A stretch of DNA of 64,000 nucleotides, from contig CAJNDS010002024.1 in the NCBI GenBank assembly GCA_905221605.1, positions 137,501 to 201,500 on the forward strand, given 5' to 3'. Positions within the stretch are counted from its first letter, which is position 1; every line of letters starts with the position of its first letter. The translations under genes were made by a program, and so were the position numbers. This DNA comes from Symbiodinium natans. Its lineage: Eukaryota; Sar; Dinophyceae; Suessiales; Symbiodiniaceae. Under the pieces are notes generated by a model. That model made no database searches, was not told where the DNA came from, and saw only the letters and a program-made list of their open reading frames with translations. Of this stretch, positions 9,926 to 19,716 are shown in pieces.

Positions 9926-10169
9926 CTAAACTGCTGTTTAGGGTTTAGGGTTTAGGGTTTAGAGCAAAACACTTTGAGCCTGCCGGCACACACGCTACAT
10001 GGAGTTAACCTTGCAGGCTAGACCTAAAACCCTTTACCCTAAACGCTCAACCCTTTATAGCTGTGGAGGCCCAAACCGCCAGAAATGGGGCCTGAAATGG
10101 GGGTTGACCTGGGGGGTGCTGGTTTGCTTTTTTTTTGGGGGGGAGGGGGGGGGGGGTGGGGGGTGTTTA

Positions 10170-10300
10170 GGGTTTAGGGTTGAGGGCTTCATGGGTGGAG
10201 TTTGTGCCTTCGAGAGTCAGGCTGCGCGGCTTCTAGGCATGATGGTTCCCGAAACTGTCAGGTTGCATGAGGCCAACACTCGCAAGTCTAACCCTGAACT
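10170..10300 (+). CDS. Plus-strand exon-like island
   Basis: Reads GVCAFESQAARLLGMMVPET then VRLHEANTRKSNPEL. Follows a poly-G stretch and TTTAGGG units. Minus is also partly open. Confidence 0.3.
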
Positions 10301-10314
10301 CTAAACCCTAATAC

Positions 10315-10485
10315 CTCTTCACAGCTTCGCGCTTGCGTAGGTCTTCCGTACGCTGCCAGGTCCAGGAGGAGTGGCAACCTCGTCCTAACCCCGACAAACC
10401 CTAAACCCTCTTTTCTGCCTGTCCTGTCCAATCGGTAAGGCAAAATTCTTAGCAAGACGCTCCGCCCCCCTGAAGCCATATTTTG
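10315..10485 (-). CDS. Minus-strand exon islands
   Basis: Reads MASGGRSVLLRILPYRLDRT and, after a CCCTAAA unit, RTRLPLLLDLAAYGRPTQAR. No family. Confidence 0.3.
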
Positions 10486-10516
10486 CACGGTTTAGGGTTT
10501 GCCTTGCCACCAAGGC

Positions 10517-10642
10517 TTAAGGTTAGTTGGGTAGTTGTAAGTAGGGTTACAAGTGCCCAAAGTAAGGTCCTAAGTACAGAGACCCTACTTTTTAACCAGT
10601 CTTTTTAACCCTACTTATAGCTACCCATGAACCGTCAAGTAG
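10517..10642. mobile_element. Introner family IE-A copy
   Basis: AAGGTTAGTTGGGTAGTTGT ... ATAGCTACCCATGAACCGTC. Confidence 0.7.
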
Positions 10643-10685
10643 GGTACCCTGAACCCTCCACCCTGCCCACGGGTCTCCCTGCGCG

Positions 10686-10745
10686 CGGGCTTGATCTGTT
10701 GGCTGTGGTGGCTGTGCGAAGGGCTTCGCCCATGACCCTGGCTTG
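10686..10745 (-). CDS. Minus-strand exon island
   Basis: Reads ARVMGEALRTATTANRSSPR. Short; no family. Confidence 0.3.
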
Positions 10746-10749
10746 GGGT

Positions 10750-11165
10750 TCTTTATAGAGCCATAACCCTATGGTCCTTTTAGAACCTTGATTTCAAAGT
10801 ACTTTTAATGTTTCTTGAGTTTTATAAACAGCACAAAGTTTCTTAGCTTTCTGAATAGTCATAAACGAAAGCAATAGAGGAGTCCTGGGGAGACTATCGT
10901 TCTTGGCTGTGTCAGACCTGTGAGGTACTCAAATTCAGGAAATGTATTTATAAACACCAACTATCTTTAACGGTATCCTTTCTGGGTTTGGTTGCTTCAT
11001 AAGGGCACCTAGAACCCCCAAAAGGGGCAAAAGGGTACCAGCGGGCTATAAAGTAGGAGTGCGACAGCTTACGTGTCAAGCCTCTTGATTACAATTCTCA
11101 ATTGGGGACCATTCTTAAAGATCCTCTAAGGGAGAGAAACTTCAGCAAGCGAAAGTGGTGATAGC
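10750..11165. other. AT-richer gene-poor stretch with decayed introner ends
   Basis: Contains an IE-C-like tail (CAAAAGGGTACCAGCGGGCT near 11026) and CATTCTTAAAGATCCTCTAA; no open frame worth reporting. Confidence 0.35.
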
Positions 11166-11288
11166 CGGAGATCCCCAGGTTTAGGGTTTTCCGTGTCGGG
11201 CTTCGGGTTTAGGGCGGCTACATGCCCTACACCCGCCACACGCATGTCGGCTGTGTTCTTCCTCGCTCGAGGGGTCTATCTACATCTT

Positions 11289-11383
11289 GGGATGTTCCCC
11301 CTTACACTAACGGTCCCTAACAGGGACTATAATAGGGGGTACACAAACCCCTATTAAGCACTGCTAGAAGAGGGAGAACATCC
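11289..11383. mobile_element. Introner family IE-B copy
   Basis: GGGATGTTCCCCCTTACACT ... GAAGAGGGAGAACATCC. Confidence 0.7.
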
Positions 11384-11471
11384 TAATCCACATCCAACAC
11401 ACTCGACCACAGTAACCAAGCCCCGAACTTGCTTTCTTCAACTGCCTAAAGCCTTTTGGAACCCGGCCTCC

Positions 11472-11812
11472 TAAACCCTAAACCCTAACCCCTAAACCCC
11501 ACACCCCAAACCCTAAACCCCAAATCCTAAACCCTAAAACGTCAACCAGCTACCAACTCCCAAGCCGCCAACAGAAAAAATAATACAAGCCTGCGCTTCC
11601 CAACCGCGAAAGGTTCAGCAGATTTCCGCACTTATCATCTGACTCTACCTTGGACCCCCAAGGTTGTGCCTTTGGGTTTGGGGGCCATTTTCAAAAATCA
11701 TCTAAGGGGATGTAGGGGCCATATTGGGAGTAAACCCTAAACCCTAAACCCTAAACCCTCTACCCCCTAAACCCTAAACCCTAAACCCTAAACCCTAAAC
11801 CTATCTAAACTG
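11472..11812. repeat. Two CCCTAAA tracts flanking an IE-O introner
   Basis: Tracts at 11472-11545 and 11735-11812. Between them GGTTGTGCCTTTGGGTTTGG ... GGGCCATATTGGGAG matches the copy at 39045-39120. Confidence 0.6.
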
Positions 11813-12060
11813 ACTGGTGGCGAAGGAATCCTCCCCCGTTTTTTGCTTAAGGTGTCCTGGGGTCTTCCCCCTAAACCCTATACCCTAACCTCTTGAACCC
11901 TAAGCCCTCAGGGAGTCCCCCCGGCAGAGATACGAATTCTGACTGAGAAGGAATCTTCACCCCTAAACCCTTGTACCCCTAAACCCTACAGAGACTTTTC
12001 CCCTGAACCGTAAACCCCCAAACCTTAAGGTCTCTCTGGGTCTATGGGCCTATCGAGCCC

Positions 12061-12082
12061 ACCCCCCCCCCCCCCCCCCCCC
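12061..12082. repeat. Poly-C run
   Basis: Uninterrupted C run of about 22. Confidence 0.95.
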
Positions 12083-12104
12083 GAAAGGCCTGAGGTTTGC
12101 TCCC

Positions 12105-12155
12105 ATCCCGGAAGATGAACTCGACCTCAGGCGGACGCTGCTGAAAACAGGGTTC
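12105..12155 (-). CDS. Minus-strand exon island
   Basis: Reads CFQQRPPEVEFIFRDGSK between a poly-C run and TTTAGGG units. Confidence 0.3.
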
Positions 12156-12437
12156 GGGGTTTAGGGTTTAGGGTTTTGGGGCTTAGAGTTTTCTTTAAGT
12201 TTGGCCTAACTGGATCAACAAACAGGGCATGAGAATAAATGCTCTTTGCTTGCTTAAACCCTAAACCGTAAACGCTAAACCCTGAACCCTACGGGGAAAG
12301 CTGCATGGATTCGGCGGTTCCAACAACACGCTTGAGGTGGTCGAATTAATGCGTTCCTGCCCCCTCTTGCTGAGTTAACATACTCACCCTGAGTTTAGGG
12401 TTTAGGGGGTTAGGGTTTAGGGTTTAGTTTCAGTGCA

Positions 12438-12578
12438 TGCTCATTTAGATACCTCTCTGGCTTGCAGATTTTTGCCTCGCACTGCAGCAGTACGGAATCT
12501 AAGCGGATCTTCTCTTGCGGCAGGCGTGTTCCAACGTCGCAGCCTGGCATGCGCCTTTACAGCTAAAGCAAAGGGCAT
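12438..12578 (-). CDS. Short minus-strand frame with ATG and stop
   Basis: MPFALAVKAHARLRRWNTPA, then AREDPLRFRTAAVRGKNLQA and REVSK followed by a stop, about 45 codons bounded by telomere-like units. Either a small basic protein or a spliced exon; no family. Confidence 0.35.
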
Positions 12579-12809
12579 GGTGCCTGAATCCTGAACCCTA
12601 AACCCTCAACCCTAAACTTTGCCCTAAAGTGCACAAACCCTTAACCAATGTGAAAGATCGCACTGGCGGACGTCGGAGTCTTGCCACAAGAGCCTACACA
12701 ACAAACAATGATCTCCTCACCGACATGTGGGGGGGGGGGGGGGGTCAATTAGGGGGTTACTGAGCTTTCACACATACACACGCAGACATTTTTACACGTG
12801 ACATCAATG

Positions 12810-13035
12810 AATCTAAAAAATCTATCTATATATATATATATAGAAAAATAGACATACATATATAGTTTGCTTCTATATGCACACATGGCTTCAACTCGAG
12901 AAAGGGCAGCTAATTTTAACTAGTTCAAGGTGCACGAGGAATGGCAGCTCCCTTCTTATGGATCACCCAAAACCCAAAACCCAAAACCCAAAACCCAAAA
13001 CCCCAAACCCTAAACCCTAAACCCTAAACCCAAAA
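12810..13035. repeat. TA repeat and CCCAAAA block
   Basis: TATA repeat at 12825-12842, then a run of CCCAAAA units (12967-13003) passing into CCCTAAA, an example of variant homogenisation. Confidence 0.75.
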
Positions 13036-13064
13036 CGGGACGTCTTGAGGCAGATGCCTCGCAT

Positions 13065-13152
13065 GCGGCGCAGAAGTCCTACACTCCTACGCTTTCAGCT
13101 GCGACAGATCCTCCGCGATCAGGGCCAGCAGCGATGACGGATCCTGAAATGA
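13065..13152 (-). CDS. Minus-strand exon island, possible C-terminus
   Basis: Reads GSFQDPSSLLALIAEDLSQL then KA and a stop. Confidence 0.35.
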
Positions 13153-13324
13153 TCCCTAGCTTAGAGTTTAGGGTTTAGGGTTTCGGGTTTAGGGTTGATC
13201 CCCAAAGCCTAACCCCCAAACCCTAAACGTGCAAAGGGAAGGGAAAAAACAGGTTCCGGCTTCGCGGCCCTCAGCCATTAAACCCGCTGACCAGAAACTC
13301 TAACTTGGGTTACAATGTAATCTG

Positions 13325-13470
13325 CTGTTTGCTTAAGAATCCCCAAAAAATTAAAGGTGAGAATCCCGATAATACCCATGTAAGAAAGAATGCTATTTTA
13401 CTTGCTTTTGTTTTTGTTTTGGGGCCCGGGGGGGGGCTTCTTAAGCACATAGTAGTAATCCTTCGCCGTC
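13325..13470. mobile_element. Introner family IE-L copy
   Basis: TTTGCTTAAGAATCCCCAAA ... CTTCTTAAGCACATAGTAG with a G-rich interior. Confidence 0.6.
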
Positions 13471-13534
13471 CCCCTGACCAAGTCTTTTAAGACCCTGACA
13501 TGACCGGAACTTAAGGCTGTAAGTCTGGGGCAAC

Positions 13535-13640
13535 GCGGGGGCCTTAAGAATTAGAACAGGGTTTTGCGGTTTTGCGGGGTTCGTACAGAATGATTCTATA
13601 GGGACCATAAGGGAATGCCAAATCCGACCCCTGTACTTAC
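13535..13640. mobile_element. Introner family IE-D copy
   Basis: GGGGGCCTTAAGAATTAGAA ... GGGAATGCCAAATCCGACCC. Confidence 0.65.
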
Positions 13641-13704
13641 GCGGGGAGCGGGGAGGGGGGGAGGGGTGGTTCTACAATATCTAGGTCCTCAGATTTTTAA
13701 GAAC

Positions 13705-13855
13705 TACCTAGAAGGGAGCCTGACATGGCCTGACTGTTATACGACCCCGTGTTGGCTTTAGGCTTCCTCATTCTGTGCTCTGTGTGTCGCAGCATGTGAG
13801 TTGATCGATTTGAGCCGTGCCACACGTCACAAGCTCGTACCCCGTGCCAGGATTT
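13705..13855 (-). CDS. Minus-strand exon island
   Basis: Reads WHGVRACDVWHGSNRSTHML then RHTEHRMRKPKANTGSYNSQ. No family recognised. Confidence 0.35.
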
Positions 13856-13874
13856 AGGGCCTAGGGTTTGGGGT

Positions 13875-13900
13875 TCTACTATTTGCTTAAGAACCCCCCA

Positions 13901-13933
<33 letters not shown>

Positions 13934-14025
13934 AAACAAATACAAAACAATGATCCCTGTTTTGCTCTTATAAGGAAGAACATGTTGCGTCTTTTGGGGG
14001 TTCTTAAGCAAATGGTAGGGTCTAG
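13875..14025. mobile_element. IE-L copy carrying a poly-C/poly-A junction
   Basis: TTTGCTTAAGAACCCCCCA ... GGGTTCTTAAGCAAATGGTA with C runs followed by A12 inside. Confidence 0.7.
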
Positions 14026-14078
14026 GGCGGTGGGACAACCAGAAACCAAACGCCAGCCCCTGCACCCCAAACCCCAAA

Positions 14079-14243
14079 CAAGCCTCGAAGTGCTGCTGCT
14101 TGAAAATCATATTAAGTAATATACCTTACATCAATTAAGGACCCTTAACATGATTTAAGGTATATTATATTCATTATTTCAGGGGTATTGGGTCCTTTTG
14201 GTACACCCCAAACCCCTCAAGCCTCGAAGTGCTGCTGCTTGAA
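14079..14243 (-). mobile_element. Introner with perfect 26-bp flanking duplication
   Basis: An AT-rich element (about 14105-14217) with an internal inverted repeat (CCTTA...TAAGG) is bounded by two identical 26-bp copies, 14079-14104 and 14218-14243, containing CCTCGAAGTGCTGCTGCTTG. On the minus strand the flank encodes FKQQHFEA. Splicing TTCGAG|GCTTGAGG...TTCGAG|GCTTG gives a GC-AG intron. Perfect identity suggests a young insertion. Confidence 0.65.
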
Positions 14244-14298
14244 GTCGCCATAGGTCGACGTCTCCTCGGCTTCCCAATGATCAAAGGACCGAAGCTAA
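14243..14298 (-). CDS. Minus-strand exon joined across the 26-bp duplication
   Basis: Reads RSFDHWEAEETSTYGDFKQQ then HFEA, continuing through the introner at 14079-14243. Confidence 0.4.
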
Positions 14299-14355
14299 AC
14301 CCTAAACCCTAAACCCTAATCCCTAAACCCTAAACCCTAAACCCTAAACCCTAAG
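14297..14355. repeat. Telomere-like tract CCCTAAA
   Basis: Eight units, one CCCTAAT variant. Confidence 0.9.
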
Positions 14356-14464
14356 GGACTCCCTGAAAGAGTGCCGCAGCGTTTGCTTGGTTCGTCCGAG
14401 GAAGGGGTTGAGGCCTCTGGGGTTTATGGGAGCTCTCTTTAGGGTTTAGGGTTTAGGGGACCTC

Positions 14465-14642
14465 TCCCTTCAAACTCGAAGGGTTTTCGAAATTGAGGGT
14501 GCCTTCTTGGGGGTCCTTATTAAAAGGGAATCCCACTTTTTTTGGGGCTATCATAGGGGCCCAAAAAATCAAGAATAATCCCCATATTGCCTTTACAAGG
14601 AAGAGTGTTTGCGTTTTTGGGTGGTTCTTAAGCAAATCGTAG
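14465..14642. mobile_element. Introner family IE-L copy
   Basis: Right end GGTTCTTAAGCAAATCGTAG with a TATTGCCTTTACAAGGAAGA centre. Confidence 0.55.
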
Positions 14643-14875
14643 AAGCCTAAGCTCTAGGAGCGTATTTTCCGAAGAAGCTGACTTTAGGTCCAAACTGCCT
14701 TGAAACCCGAAACGGCTCAACGGGGTTGGGTCGGCTGGGCTGCTCAACTCGAACCTAAAATGCTACAGACTCTCGACCCTGAGCCCTCAAACACACACCC
14801 TGCACTTTAAACCCTGACCCTAAACCCTAAACCCTAAACCCCAAACCCTAAACCCCAAACCCTAAACCCTGCAAA

Positions 14876-14955
14876 ACACGAAGTGCGCCAGGGTGCCAGG
14901 CGCCACGGCGGCCCAGCCACCGACTGTGGGCAGGTCAAGTAACCTTGTACGCGGT
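14876..14955 (-). CDS. Minus-strand exon island
   Basis: Reads TRLLDLPTVGGWAAVAPGTL then AHFVFCR, between CCCTAAA (14815-14872) and TTTAGGG (14954-15030) tracts. Confidence 0.4.
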
Positions 14956-15030
14956 TTAGGGTTTAGGGTTTAGGGTTTAGGGTTTAGGGTTTAGGGTTTA
15001 GGGTTTAGGGTTTAGGGTTTAGGGTTTAGG
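14954..15030. repeat. Telomere-like tract TTTAGGG
   Basis: About 11 perfect units. The tract on the other side of the exon runs in the opposite orientation. Confidence 0.9.
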
Positions 15031-15317
15031 TTTTGTGGTTGATTCGGGTCTTTGGGTACAGGCGGTTTAGGAATTGGGGCTTGGGTTTGTGCGTTTTTGG
15101 GGTTCAGGGTTCTAGCACGCCTTGGTACGCTTCTTTTTGTACCCGTGTAGCAGTCTTAGCCGTCAGTTTCGGGCTGAAGGATGTTTTAGGTTAACCAGTG
15201 GATGACAGTGCAGTGGGACCCTAAACCCAAAACCCGAAACCCCCCATGTGACGCACAACATTCAATTCAAGCCCCGGCTGGCGGGTCTAGCGGTTTAATT
15301 CAGGGGTTTACGGTTTA

Positions 15318-16660
15318 CAGGGGTTTGTGTGTATCAACGAAAGCGGAACATGATGCTTAAGGAGGCTAGAGATGAAGCCCTTGCCCCCAGAATGGCCAAG
15401 CAGCGGATTGCGGTCGTCACCAAGGCGCCTGACACAAAGGGTGGTTGTCAAAAAACAATATGATCCCCTTTTGGGGCACCCTCTATATTTTAGGTGCCGT
15501 ATTATAATAGGGATCCAAAAAGGGACCATAAATTTTGACAGCCACGCTGACATATCTCAGCAGCTGCGGGTTGAGGGTGTTGGCCATCTGCCCAGCAGCG
15601 TTTTTAGGGTTTGTGGGCTTTATGGCTCGCCATCTGGGTCTGCCCTGTCTACATCTGAGGTGTTTAGGGTTTAGGGTGTTTGGGCTTGGGCAATGTGAGG
15701 TTTGCAGGGTTTGGGTTTAGGGGCTCATAAGCTGCATGACGCGCTGACCAACAACTTAAAGGGTCACCCTCAAATGATATCCTTCCAACAAAACCCTAAA
15801 CTTGCGCCGCCTGCTGGCGGCGCGCCCTCAGCTGGCCATACAGTAGGAGGGCACACCTCGGGCATTCTCCGGCAGCATAGCTTGGGCTGGGGAAGGCTCC
15901 CACATGCACCACCCCAAACCCTGCCCTGTCTTCTGCGAGTTCTAGACCCAGAATCCTGGGAGGATCCAGAAAGCAGAACCCCAAATAAACCCGATACTAC
16001 TACAAGGGCATTCTTAGGAACCCTCCCAAGAGTGTCTGAGGAAGGGGGTCAGGATTACGATTCCGAACTGCTTTCCGAGCGAACTTCCCAGATCGGCCCT
16101 AAAACCCTACCTGGAGGTTCACGGGTAGTTATAGGGTTTAGGTTTTAGGGTTTATAAGTAGGGCCCTTTTGTACCCTAGGTAAGGTTTATAAGTATAGTT
16201 AATCTTCGTTACCTCACTGTACCCCCACTTCTAACTGCCTCGGGCCCGAAAACCTTCCAGATTTCAGGGTGTTTTGTGACTGAAGCATCCAAGCGGCTGT
16301 GTAAAGGCGTGCCTGAGGCAAACATCAACTGCCGGGGCTGCTTGGTAAGAGCGGCTTTCGGGTTTTCCTTTGGGTCTCAGGGGCCCTAAACCTCTATGCC
16401 TGGTCGAAATCGAGAGGAGTGCGGTTGAACAAAAGATGCCGCCTCGGAGAAGGGATTGCCAAAAAAGATGGGGGATGGAGGGTTTCAAAGGACTCGTGAC
16501 TCGTGCGCTGGATGAGGAGCTGGACAGGGGGCTGGCTAACATGGAGAGTGGGGGCTTGCAATGGAGAGGGCCTCCCGAAACGAGAGATGGGGGGAGGGGG
16601 TGTGAAAAGCAAACCCTGGGGGGTCAACAAGAAAACATGGGGGGGCGGGGGGGGGGAGAG
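15318..16660 (+). CDS. Plus-strand multi-exon gene, unassigned
   Basis: Islands in order: 15325-15442 (QRKRNMMLKEARDEALAPRM, then AKQRIAVVTKAPDTKGG), 15558-15600 (QQLRVEGVGHLPSS), 15725-16107 (an uninterrupted frame with HKLHDALTNNLKGHPQMISF, LLRVLDPESWEDPESRTPNK and RVSEEGGQDYDSELLSERTS), 16262-16350 (VTEASKRLCKGVPEANINCR) and 16380-16625 (KPLCLVEIERSAVEQKMPPR ... GLVTRALDEELDRGLANMES). GTAAGA follows CRGCL at 16350, a conventional donor. An IE-K copy and an IE-A copy fill two gaps. The opposite frames are less protein-like. No family recognised; start and end unknown. Confidence 0.5.
15442..15555. mobile_element. Introner family IE-K copy
   Basis: GTGGTTGTCAAAAAACAATA ... CATAAATTTTGACAGCCACG with GGGGCACCCTCTATATTTTA inside. 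Confidence 0.75.
16108..16240. mobile_element. Introner family IE-A copy
   Basis: TACCTGGAGGTTCACGGGTA at the left; right end eroded. Confidence 0.6.
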
Positions 16661-16834
16661 ATGGGCCCCTGTAGGGTTTAGGGTTTAGGGTTTCTGTAGT
16701 TGAGGTGCTGAGGGCGTAGCTTCGCAGATGGACGCCTCCCACCCCCCAAAATCCCAAGTCGAACCCTCGCAGCGCCCTCGGAAGATGGATCCGAAGCCCC
16801 TCCACCCGACTTTGAGCCCCACGTGTAGGTTTTA

Positions 16835-17195
16835 GGGGTTTAGGGGTTTAGGGGTTTAGGGGTTTAGGGTTTAGGGTTAGGGGCTCCACGTTTAGAGGGG
16901 TTGGGGTTTAGGGCTTGGAGTTTGGGGTGTTGGGGTTGGGATTTTCCGCCTTATACTAACAGCCCTTAACAGGGATTATAATACCCCCCCCCCCCCCAAT
17001 TAGAATCCCTATGAGGGACTGTTAGAAAAAACGGGGAACATCCCGAGGTTCAGGGGCTTAGGAGCAAGTGGGTAGCCCTAAACCCTTAACCCTTAACCCT
17101 TAACCCTAAACCCTAAACCCTAAACCCTAAACCCTAAACCCTAAACCCTAAACCCTAAACCCTAACCCTAAACCCTAAACCCTAAACCCTAAACC
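16835..17195. repeat. Telomere-type blocks around an IE-B copy
   Basis: GGGGTTTA units (16840-16885), an IE-B copy with a poly-C centre (about 16938-17044), then CCCTTAA/CCCTAAA (17078-17195). Confidence 0.75.
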
Positions 17196-17204
17196 CCCTT
17201 GGCT

Positions 17205-17290
17205 TAAGGTGCCGGGATCATCCCACGCTTCTCGATGAGCGCATAGGCCAGTGCGAAGGCCAGGTGTGCACCGGTTCCTGTGAACTACTT
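17205..17290 (-). CDS. Minus-strand exon island
   Basis: Reads FTGTGAHLAFALAYALIEKR then GMIPAP. The composition is convincing; family not recognised. Confidence 0.4.
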
Positions 17291-17314
17291 GGCGGCTCAT
17301 GGGGGGGGGGGGAA

Positions 17315-17475
17315 GGGTTTAGGGTTTTAGGGTTTTAGGGTTATAGGGTTATAGGGTTATAGGGTTATAGGGTTATAGGGTTTTAGGGTTTTAGGGTTTT
17401 AGGGTTTAGGGTTTAGGGTTTAGGGTTTAGGGTTTAGGGTTTAGGGTTTAGGGTTTAGGGTTTAGGGTTTAGGGT
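17315..17475. repeat. Telomere-like tract with TTATAGGG and TTTTAGGG sub-blocks
   Basis: Blocks of TTTTAGGG, then TTATAGGG, then TTTTAGGG, then about 11 perfect TTTAGGG units. Confidence 0.9.
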
Positions 17476-17633
17476 TTCTTTCTGCCACCCGACTAGCCAC
17501 AGCACTGCGGGGTCTACTGTACGACATTCTCGGAGAAAGCCTGTCCCAGCTTTAGGTTTTAGATTTTCAGGTTGAGTTTAGGGTACTTAATTCTCACCCA
17601 CTAAGGCTCACCCACTAAGGTTTAGGGCTTAGG

Positions 17634-17720
17634 GCTACTGGGCAGTTACATGTGGGGTTATAAATTGTTTTTTGAGCACTGATAACCCTGTCATAACTGC
17701 CCATGAACCTCCCAGCAGGG
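17634..17720. mobile_element. Introner family IE-A copy
   Basis: CTACTGGGCAGTTACATGTG ... CATAACTGCCCATGAACCTC. Confidence 0.65.
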
Positions 17721-18139
17721 TTCTTACCACCCGCCCGCGCAAAGCCCAGTGCGCCTGGTTTAAGTACAGAATGTACCTCTTAAAGTATGTCCAGTCCTGT
17801 ATTATGAGCTAAGCTATAGCCCTTCATCAAGTGGATTATTCCGCTCTCTGGGCACGACGAGGAGTTATAAGGCAGAACAACAGGTCGGGATAGGTCTGGC
17901 AAATCCTGGCGCTTTAGGGTTTAGGGCTTTCCCCTAGGTGTAGAAATCATGCAGAAGAGAAGAGGCTATCGATTAATCAGACCACGCCGAGCAAAAAATC
18001 AAGGGATTCCATGTCTCAGTCCCATGAATGGTCATCACTTTGTCAAGGGTTGGCTAAACCCTGAACCCTGAACCCTGAACCGTGAACCGTGAACCCTGAA
18101 CCCTAAACCCTTAACCCTAAGCCCTAAACCCTAAACCCG

Positions 18140-18245
18140 AAGTTGGATGGCCCTGAAAACAGAGGGCGGTCACGCCTAGGCCGACAAAGGCCACGTTGTC
18201 CCCCGGCAGAATCGAGAAGGACTCCTCTCGGAGGACGCGGTTCAG
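18140..18245 (-). CDS. Minus-strand exon, possible ABC-transporter fragment
   Basis: Reads VLREESFSILPGDNVAFVGL. The string SFSIxPGDNVAFVG resembles the strand before the Walker A motif of ABC ATPases (usually followed by GSGKST), but no Walker A was found downstream, so the assignment is tentative. Confidence 0.35.
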
Positions 18246-18324
18246 GGTTTAGGGCTTTAGGGTTTGGGGGTTTAGGGTTTAGGTGCTGTTTTAAGGAGGA
18301 CAGGGAAGGCATGGGCGCAGAGGA

Positions 18325-18404
18325 GGAATACTATAGGGGTCGGAACAATTACTAATGATATTCCTTTTTGGTCCCTATGTAATTCTACTCTGATATCCCC
18401 CGCC

Positions 18405-18451
<47 letters not shown>

Positions 18452-18625
18452 AAAAAAAAAAAACAAAAAAACATTCTAACCCAATTCTAATTACTAATGA
18501 TGTTCCCTTATGGTCCCTGTATAATGCTACTGTACAACCCCCCTCCCCCCACCCCCCCCCAACCCCCCCCCCCCCCCCCCCCCCCCCCCCACAAAAAAAA
18601 AAATTGTTCTAATTAGCCAGGCCCC
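18325..18625. mobile_element. Two IE-D copies with long poly-C/poly-A inserts
   Basis: GGGGTCGGAACAATTACTAA and AATTCTAATTACTAATGATG mark two adjacent copies. Each contains C-rich runs (about 38 C, then about 21 A at 18441-18461; a second C run near 18564-18590). The glycine/proline frames here are artefacts. Confidence 0.65.
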
Positions 18626-18721
18626 ACTAGTTACCCAAAACCTAAACCCTGAACCCTAATGTGAATGTAATTATCCTATAATCCCCCCCCCCCCCGCCCG
18701 AAAGCCCTTATTCTAAATATG

Positions 18722-18825
18722 CAAGGCCCTCCTATATGACACCTCTGTCCTGAAGCTGCTCTGCCAGAGGCATAAGCTCAGACCACGGCATGGCAATCTC
18801 GTCCTGCACTTTTAGGTAGTGGGGG
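18722..18825 (-). CDS. Minus-strand exon island
   Basis: Reads YLKVQDEIAMPWSELMPLAE then QLQDRGVI before a TAG that may be a splice acceptor. Convincing amphipathic composition; no family. Confidence 0.4.
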
Positions 18826-18831
18826 TTTGTT

Positions 18832-19015
18832 TAGGGTTTAGGGTTTAGGGTTTAGGGTTTAGGGTTTAGGGTTTAGGGTTTAGGGTTTAGGGTGTAGGGT
18901 GTAGGGTGTAGGGTTTAGGGCTTAGGGTTTAGGGCTTAGGGTTTAGGTTTGGGGTTTGGGGTTTGGGGTTTGGGGTTTGGGGTTTGGGGTTTGGGGTTTG
19001 GGGTTTGGGGTTTAG
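18832..19015. repeat. Telomere-like tract TTTAGGG passing into TTTGGGG
   Basis: About 14 TTTAGGG/TGTAGGG units then about 9 TTTGGGG units. Confidence 0.9.
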
Positions 19016-19044
19016 GGGGTTTCCGAAACTAGCGGGTACCTTCT

Positions 19045-19200
19045 TGGGGTCCGTCTGTTTAGGGAGTCCTACTATTTGGGGGTCCCTATTTTCATAAACC
19101 CCCGTGTCAGCACAAGAAGATCCAATTCTTGAATGCTGCAACGGTAATCTTCCACGCCCCCACAAAAAGACGCCTCCTTCAGACAAAGCCTTCCCACAAG
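19045..19200 (-). CDS. Minus-strand exon island
   Basis: Frame reading GRLCLKEASFCGGVEDYRCS then IQELDLLVLTRGFMK; a second frame is also open. Confidence 0.35.
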
Positions 19201-19206
19201 GACTCA

Positions 19207-19320
19207 TGTGGGTGGTTGTCAAAATCATAATCCCTTTTGGGGTACCGTAAATATTAGGTGCCGTATTATAATAGGGTGCCAAAAAGGGACCATAATTTTG
19301 ATAACCACCCATGTGTAAAG
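19207..19320. mobile_element. Introner family IE-K copy
   Basis: TGGGTGGTTGTCAAAATCAT ... ATAATTTTGATAACCACCCA, a clean terminal inverted repeat of about 19 bp. Confidence 0.85.
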
Positions 19321-19424
19321 TCCTACACTGAAGCCAAGTGCCCAGAAGCCGAGACAAGTTTCCCAGACCCCGAACCCTGAACCTCAGAGCGGCTGAGGTT
19401 TGGACGGTTTGGGGTATGTTCTTG

Positions 19425-19570
19425 CCCTATAAACCCTATAAACCCTATAAACCCTGTAAACCCTATAAAACCTTTAAATCCTATATACCCTATAAACCCT
19501 ATAAAACCCTATAAACCCTATAAAACCCTATAAACCCTACAAACCCCATAAAGCCTCTAAACCCTATAAA
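19425..19570. repeat. Variant block CCCTATAAA
   Basis: About 16 units of CCCTATAAA, the reverse-strand counterpart of the 8212 block. Confidence 0.8.
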
Positions 19571-19591
19571 AACCGTATAAACCCACAACCC

Positions 19592-19715
19592 CCCAAACTT
19601 AAAATCCTGAAGGCCTGCGTTCTCCCAAGCTCTGCCGGCCTCTGCCTGCAGCCACCGGCTGCGACCCGCACCGACCTCTTTCGGGGCATGCTCTCGAGAC
19701 ATTGTCGAACGGTCT
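19592..19715 (-). CDS. Minus-strand exon island
   Basis: Reads MSREHAPKEVGAGRSRWLQA then EAGRAWENAGLQDFK, directly next to an IE-A copy at 19717. Confidence 0.4.
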
Positions 19716-19716
19716 C

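Noticed and set aside
18140-18245. Complete ABC transporter gene
   Set aside because: Only the strand preceding Walker A is recognisable; no Walker A, signature or Walker B was found in neighbouring islands.
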